Below, piece after piece: positions 7,195 through 10,148 of a stretch of DNA of 10,148 nucleotides. The notes beneath the pieces were generated by a model. The model had not been told where the DNA came from. It ran no database searches and saw nothing but the letters and a program-made list of their open reading frames with translations. Source of the stretch: Kiritimatiellia bacterium. GTDB lineage: Bacteria; Verrucomicrobiota; Kiritimatiellia; UBA8416; JABMPJ01. Location of the stretch: NCBI GenBank assembly GCA_029939545.1, contig JAOZSS010000077.1, positions 1-10,148 on the forward strand. Reading direction: 5' to 3'. The first letter of the stretch is position 1, and every line of letters starts with the position of its first letter. Both the position numbers and the translations under genes were made by a program.

Positions 7195-8612
7195 CAGCGG
7201 TGTGCTTCCCGCAGCCAGAGTCCGGCTGCATAGATGATCCGTCCGAAACCGCCACGGCGAAGGAAAAACGTGGTGTTCCTCAGCAGCGTTCCCGGGCGCA
7301 TGTAGAATCGGAAATAGGCCCGCCGTTTGGCTCGTCTTAAATAGGCGGCGGAGCATTCGTCCGATGTGAAGAAGACCGGATCACCCGACTGCTCGCCGCG
7401 CGTGTACGACTCCCAGTAGCCGACCGGCAGATGGCCGTCGCGTTCGGCCCGCTCACAGAGCGGGGTATGTGGATTCGGTATCGTGATGGTATAACTGGCC
7501 CAGTCCAATCCCAGGTTCCGTGAGAAACGCAGCGTGGACTCAATCTCGTCGCGTGTCTCGCCAGGGTAGCCGATCATGAAGTAGGCGTGAGTCTGGAACC
7601 CTACCTCCCTGGCCAGTGCAACAGCACGGCGGATAGCGTCGAGCGTGATCCGCTTATTCATCATCTCAAGCACGCGCTGAGTGCCGGACTCGATGCCGAG
7701 ATGGATGGCGTAACACCCGGCATCACGCATGGCCTCGAGGAGCTCCCGGTCGACAACATCGATTCGCGTTCTGGCATTCCATCGCATGCGAAGGCCTCGT
7801 TCGCGGATCAGTTCGCAGACGCGAAGCGCCACCGAGCGGCGCGCACCGAACGTCTCGTCAAAGAGAAGCACCTCCTTGGCCTCATGGTTCTCAACCAGTG
7901 CGGCCATCTCATCCACGATGTTCTCGGCGCTTCGGGATCGTAGCGTGCTGCCGCTGTAGACCTGGGAGCAGAAGTCACAGCGGTACGGACAGCCGCGCGA
8001 CGTGATCATGCTCGCGAACGGGTGCTCGACCATCACGCAACGATACCGGTCCATCGGCAGCAGATCGAGTGCGGGGAACGGGATTCTGTCGATCTCGTCA
8101 ATCCATTGGACAGCGTCCGTGAGACGGACGGTGCTGCCGTCCCGCACGACGCAACCGGGCAGATCGTTAAGCGGCACGGCTTCTGAGTGGCGCCGGCATA
8201 GTTCGACGAGCGTATCCTCGCCGTCGCCAAGGACGCCAATGTCAAAGGCGGATGCCTCCAGCGAGACCTTCGGGAACGCGGTGACGTGAGGCCCGCCCAG
8301 CACCAGGAGTGCGTCCGGGAAGGCGGCACGCGCGTGTTCTGCCGTATCGCGGGCCGCCGGCCATCCAAGTGTGGTGGCCGTGATCCCGATTACCTGGGTA
8401 TCGCGCGGCAGTGCCGACGCAATCTCTGCGTTGGAGAGCGCCAGAACTTTGGCATCGATGATGGTGGGGTCGTGGCCGGCATCCCGCAGTACGGCGCCGA
8501 GATAGGCGAGACCGAGCGGAGGGTAGCATCCCGTGACATTCGTCTCTCCCGAGCTCCTGTCGGCGCACCGTACGAGTGCGACCTTCATCCCTTGAAACGA
8601 ATGGTCTACCAT
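7194..8612 (-). CDS. B12-binding-domain radical SAM protein ('rSAM-A')
   Basis: This 472-aa protein has a cobalamin-binding domain over about 9-145, with CYPPLGLAYLGAVLRDAG at 29-46, VIGITATTLG at 74-83, VLGGPHVTAFP at 104-114 and GVLGDGEDTLVEL at 126-138. The radical SAM core has GCPYRCDFC with cluster ligands Cys208, Cys212 and Cys215, then GIESGTQRVLEMMNKR. The tail has FYMRP at 436-440, the counterpart of FYFRP in rSAM-B and rSAM-D. Start ATG 8612 overlaps the end of the beta-helix gene by 7 nt (its stop TAG is at 8608-8606) and has only a weak purine stretch upstream. An alternative ATG at 8588 (MKVALVRC) starts exactly at the first beta-strand, but its AAGGG touches the ATG without spacing, so 8612 is favoured slightly. 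Substrate unknown. Confidence 0.93.
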   Translation of the reverse strand: MVDHSFQGMKVALVRCADRSSGETNVTGCYPPLGLAYLGAVLRDAGHDPTIIDAKVLALSNAEIASALPRDTQVIGITATTLGWPAARDTAEHARAAFPDALLVLGGPHVTAFPKVSLEASAFDIGVLGDGEDTLVELCRRHSEAVPLNDLPGCVVRDGSTVRLTDAVQWIDEIDRIPFPALDLLPMDRYRCVMVEHPFASMITSRGCPYRCDFCSQVYSGSTLRSRSAENIVDEMAALVENHEAKEVLLFDETFGARRSVALRVCELIRERGLRMRWNARTRIDVVDRELLEAMRDAGCYAIHLGIESGTQRVLEMMNKRITLDAIRRAVALAREVGFQTHAYFMIGYPGETRDEIESTLRFSRNLGLDWASYTITIPNPHTPLCERAERDGHLPVGYWESYTRGEQSGDPVFFTSDECSAAYLRRAKRRAYFRFYMRPGTLLRNTTFFLRRGGFGRIIYAAGLWLREAHR

Positions 8613-9820
8613 GCTTCTTTCTGCTCGCGTCCTGCCAAGGCTTTCTGCTCGACTATATCTTCCTCTTGGCTCTTTGAGGAGTACCATTCATAGGCCCCTA
8701 TATCCACCTCGGAATTGCCGTCATCATTGCCATCGACTATACGGTCATTGCCATTGAAGTCTGTTGCAATATCGGTTCCTGTAATACAGTCATTGTTTCC
8801 CTTATCTATGCAGGGAGAACCGTCCAGTAAAGACGACGTATCAAGATCGATCTGCGGATCGGTTGAGATATTGTCAGAAAGATAGTTCAACTCTATATTG
8901 TCTGCCTTGAAGAAGACACCGTCTCTTCCATGCTCTACAACTGAGGAGGCTGCCGTTACTTTGGTCCCCGGTAGGTTGAGAGCGATCTGACTGCCATGGG
9001 GTGCCCTATTTCCCCAGAGGATACTATTGGATAAGATAACCGGAGACTTGAGCTGAACACGGTTTGAGCCAAAAAGACCTCCTCCGAATTCACCCGCGCT
9101 ATTGTTCATAAAGGTATTGTTGACCATAAGTGGGGAGGAGCTCTCTCTCCAGTACAGGCCACCTCCAAGACGCGTGGCCCTGTTCCTTATGATCACATTA
9201 TTTACAATGAACCCAGAGGCATTGGAACAGCGAATTCCTCCCCCCTTTACTGCATCATTGTTTTCGATGAGATTTGAGATTATGAGAGGCTTCTTGTCAA
9301 GACAGTCATGGCAAAGTATGCCTCCGCCGTTCTCAGCCCTGTTGTTTCTGATGATGTTCTTTGTGATCATCGGACCCGATCCATAGCAGTAGATACCTCC
9401 TCCTCCGGTCTTGCTGGGGCTATTCTCCTCTAGTTCGGCCCTGCCATTCTCAATCGTAAAGCCCTCGATCCCTGAGTCTGGGCCTTCCCCCTCAACAAAC
9501 CGGACAACAGTGCCGCTATGATTTCCGTCGATAGTGGTCGTTTCCGGCCCGGCGACACTCTTTAAATAAACAGGCTTTCCCAGGAAGTCTATATTCTCGA
9601 TATATCTCCCCGGACTTACCCATATCAGAGTCTTGCCCTTAGATGAATCTATAGCCTTCTGAATAGTCGTGTAGTCATCAGGGACAGTGATTTGTGAAGT
9701 GGCGGAATGTGAACAGATATCACCATGGAAACAGACGAGGAACGCGCATAGTAATAGTGCCAAAAGGACTACAGGGCAGGCCGCGTAGAATACTCTCTTC
9801 CTGGCTCTTCGATTGGTCAT
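8606..9820 (-). CDS. Exported right-handed parallel beta-helix protein with choice-of-anchor-Q-like C-terminus
   Basis: This 404-aa protein is probably surface-exposed or periplasmic. MTNRRARKR plus a hydrophobic stretch at 10-31 is a signal peptide or N-terminal anchor. ITVPDDYTTIQKAID at 44-58 is the usual opening of right-handed beta-helix proteins. Coils then repeat about every 26-28 residues with N-rich turns ending in GGG(I/L): GGG at 165-167, 193-195, 219-221 and 246-248. SPCIDKG at 335-341 and DFNGNDRIVDG plus VDIGAYEW at 354-379 match the choice-of-anchor-Q style end of such proteins. A charged 25-residue tail follows. I see no obvious pectate-lyase catalytic set. Start ATG 9820 overlaps the upstream stop (ATGA), with GGAG 9 nt before it; a longer frame to 9934 would push the signal peptide inwards. 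Sampled lines have about 47-50% GC against about 58% in the next gene, which hints at a separate origin. The role in the operon is unclear. Confidence 0.88.
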   Translation of the reverse strand: MTNRRARKRVFYAACPVVLLALLLCAFLVCFHGDICSHSATSQITVPDDYTTIQKAIDSSKGKTLIWVSPGRYIENIDFLGKPVYLKSVAGPETTTIDGNHSGTVVRFVEGEGPDSGIEGFTIENGRAELEENSPSKTGGGGIYCYGSGPMITKNIIRNNRAENGGGILCHDCLDKKPLIISNLIENNDAVKGGGIRCSNASGFIVNNVIIRNRATRLGGGLYWRESSSPLMVNNTFMNNSAGEFGGGLFGSNRVQLKSPVILSNSILWGNRAPHGSQIALNLPGTKVTAASSVVEHGRDGVFFKADNIELNYLSDNISTDPQIDLDTSSLLDGSPCIDKGNNDCITGTDIATDFNGNDRIVDGNDDGNSEVDIGAYEWYSSKSQEEDIVEQKALAGREQKEAW

Positions 9821-10148
9821 TCGAGGTGTCTCCGTGCCGGAAGGCCTTGGTTGATCTGCTGACTCAGGATACCGCTTTCGGTGAGGAATCTGACGATCTG
9901 GCGCGCGAGATTCAGGTATCCAGCCTCGTTGCAATGAATCGAGTCCTCGAGATGCTCGATCAAGCCCGCCCGCTGTGGCTGGAAATAGTATACGCCGCTT
10001 TCCCTCTCTTCGATGTCTCGAAAGTAGCCCATGTACTCTCCGTTGTCGTACATGATGACCTCGGGAACGAAGACGACGGTGATGCCGTGAGACTCACATA
10101 GTTCGGCGAGCTTGCGCACGGTCTCACGTTTGTGTGCCGCTGCTGCCC
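9817..10148 (-). CDS. SGNH/GDSL-type hydrolase, C-terminal fragment (5' end beyond window)
   Basis: Only the last 109 residues are visible; the frame stays open to the right edge, so the start and the catalytic Ser block are outside. The strand GITVVFVPEVIMY fits the penultimate strand of the SGNH fold. DSIHCNEAGYLNLA has the DxxH arrangement (Asp codon 9945-9943, His codon 9936-9934), the block V that supplies the Asp and His of the catalytic triad in SGNH esterases and acetylhydrolases. The closing helix LARQIVRFLTES is also typical. A GTG at 10119 is in frame but lies inside the domain, so it is not the real start. The stop overlaps the next start as ATGA. Members deacylate lipids, polysaccharides or other esters; the substrate here is unknown. 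The family call rests on the C-terminal block alone. Confidence 0.72.
   Translation of the reverse strand, partial: AAAAHKRETVRKLAELCESHGITVVFVPEVIMYDNGEYMGYFRDIEERESGVYYFQPQRAGLIEHLEDSIHCNEAGYLNLARQIVRFLTESGILSQQINQGLPARRHLE

Noticed and set aside
7194..7356. Longer N-terminus for rSAM-B (start at 7356)
   Set aside because: The extra 54 residues lie inside rSAM-A and are unlike any B12-domain start. The ATG at 7194 sits directly before the first beta-strand and forms a TGATG junction.
9820..9934. Longer N-terminus for the beta-helix protein (start at 9934)
   Set aside because: The added 38 residues are the out-of-frame shadow of the SGNH gene and would bury the signal peptide. ATG 9820 has GGAG at 9 nt and an ATGA overlap.
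1..10148. CRISPR arrays, insertion sequences, tRNA or rRNA genes
   Set aside because: No regularly spaced repeats, transposase motifs, terminal inverted repeats or recognisable RNA gene sequences were seen. The window is filled by protein-coding genes.

Overview
The window is almost completely coding, and every gene reads on the minus strand, so transcription runs from the high-coordinate end to the low. It holds nine genes, the first and last cut by the window edges. In transcription order: the C-terminus of an SGNH/GDSL-type hydrolase; an exported parallel beta-helix protein; two cobalamin-binding-domain (B12) radical SAM proteins; a GNAT acetyltransferase; a radical SAM protein with a Twitch/SPASM-like C-terminus; two more B12 radical SAM proteins; and, after a 140-nt gap, a lipoprotein-type HlyD/membrane-fusion adaptor running off the left edge.

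The first eight genes overlap one another by 1 to 7 nt (ATGA, GTGA, TGATG and a 7-nt overlap). They are therefore almost certainly one translationally coupled operon. The HlyD gene lies 140 nt further on in the same direction, with its own good ribosome binding site, and may belong to the same transcript. No stretch longer than 140 nt lacks a gene. I see no RNA gene, insertion sequence, CRISPR array or convincing terminator.

A lipoprotein periplasmic adaptor implies a diderm (Gram-negative-type) bacterium. GC is roughly 57-58% in sampled lines of the radical SAM genes. The choice-of-anchor-Q-like C-terminus of the beta-helix protein and the abundance of B12 radical SAM enzymes would fit an uncultured lineage such as Planctomycetota, Verrucomicrobiota, Omnitrophota or a deltaproteobacterial group. 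The sequence does not settle which, and this is a guess.

The core of the window looks like an uncharacterised biosynthetic operon with five radical SAM enzymes, four of them in the B12 class whose known members methylate or rearrange unactivated carbons. A GNAT acyltransferase sits inside it, and surface, hydrolase and export-type genes flank it. No precursor peptide, glycosyltransferase or polyketide/NRPS gene lies in the window, so the substrate (lipid, saccharide or peptide) cannot be decided here. Three of the B12 enzymes share a short C-terminal FY(F/M)RP element followed by a hydrophobic/basic tail, which makes a membrane-associated or lipid-like substrate worth testing.
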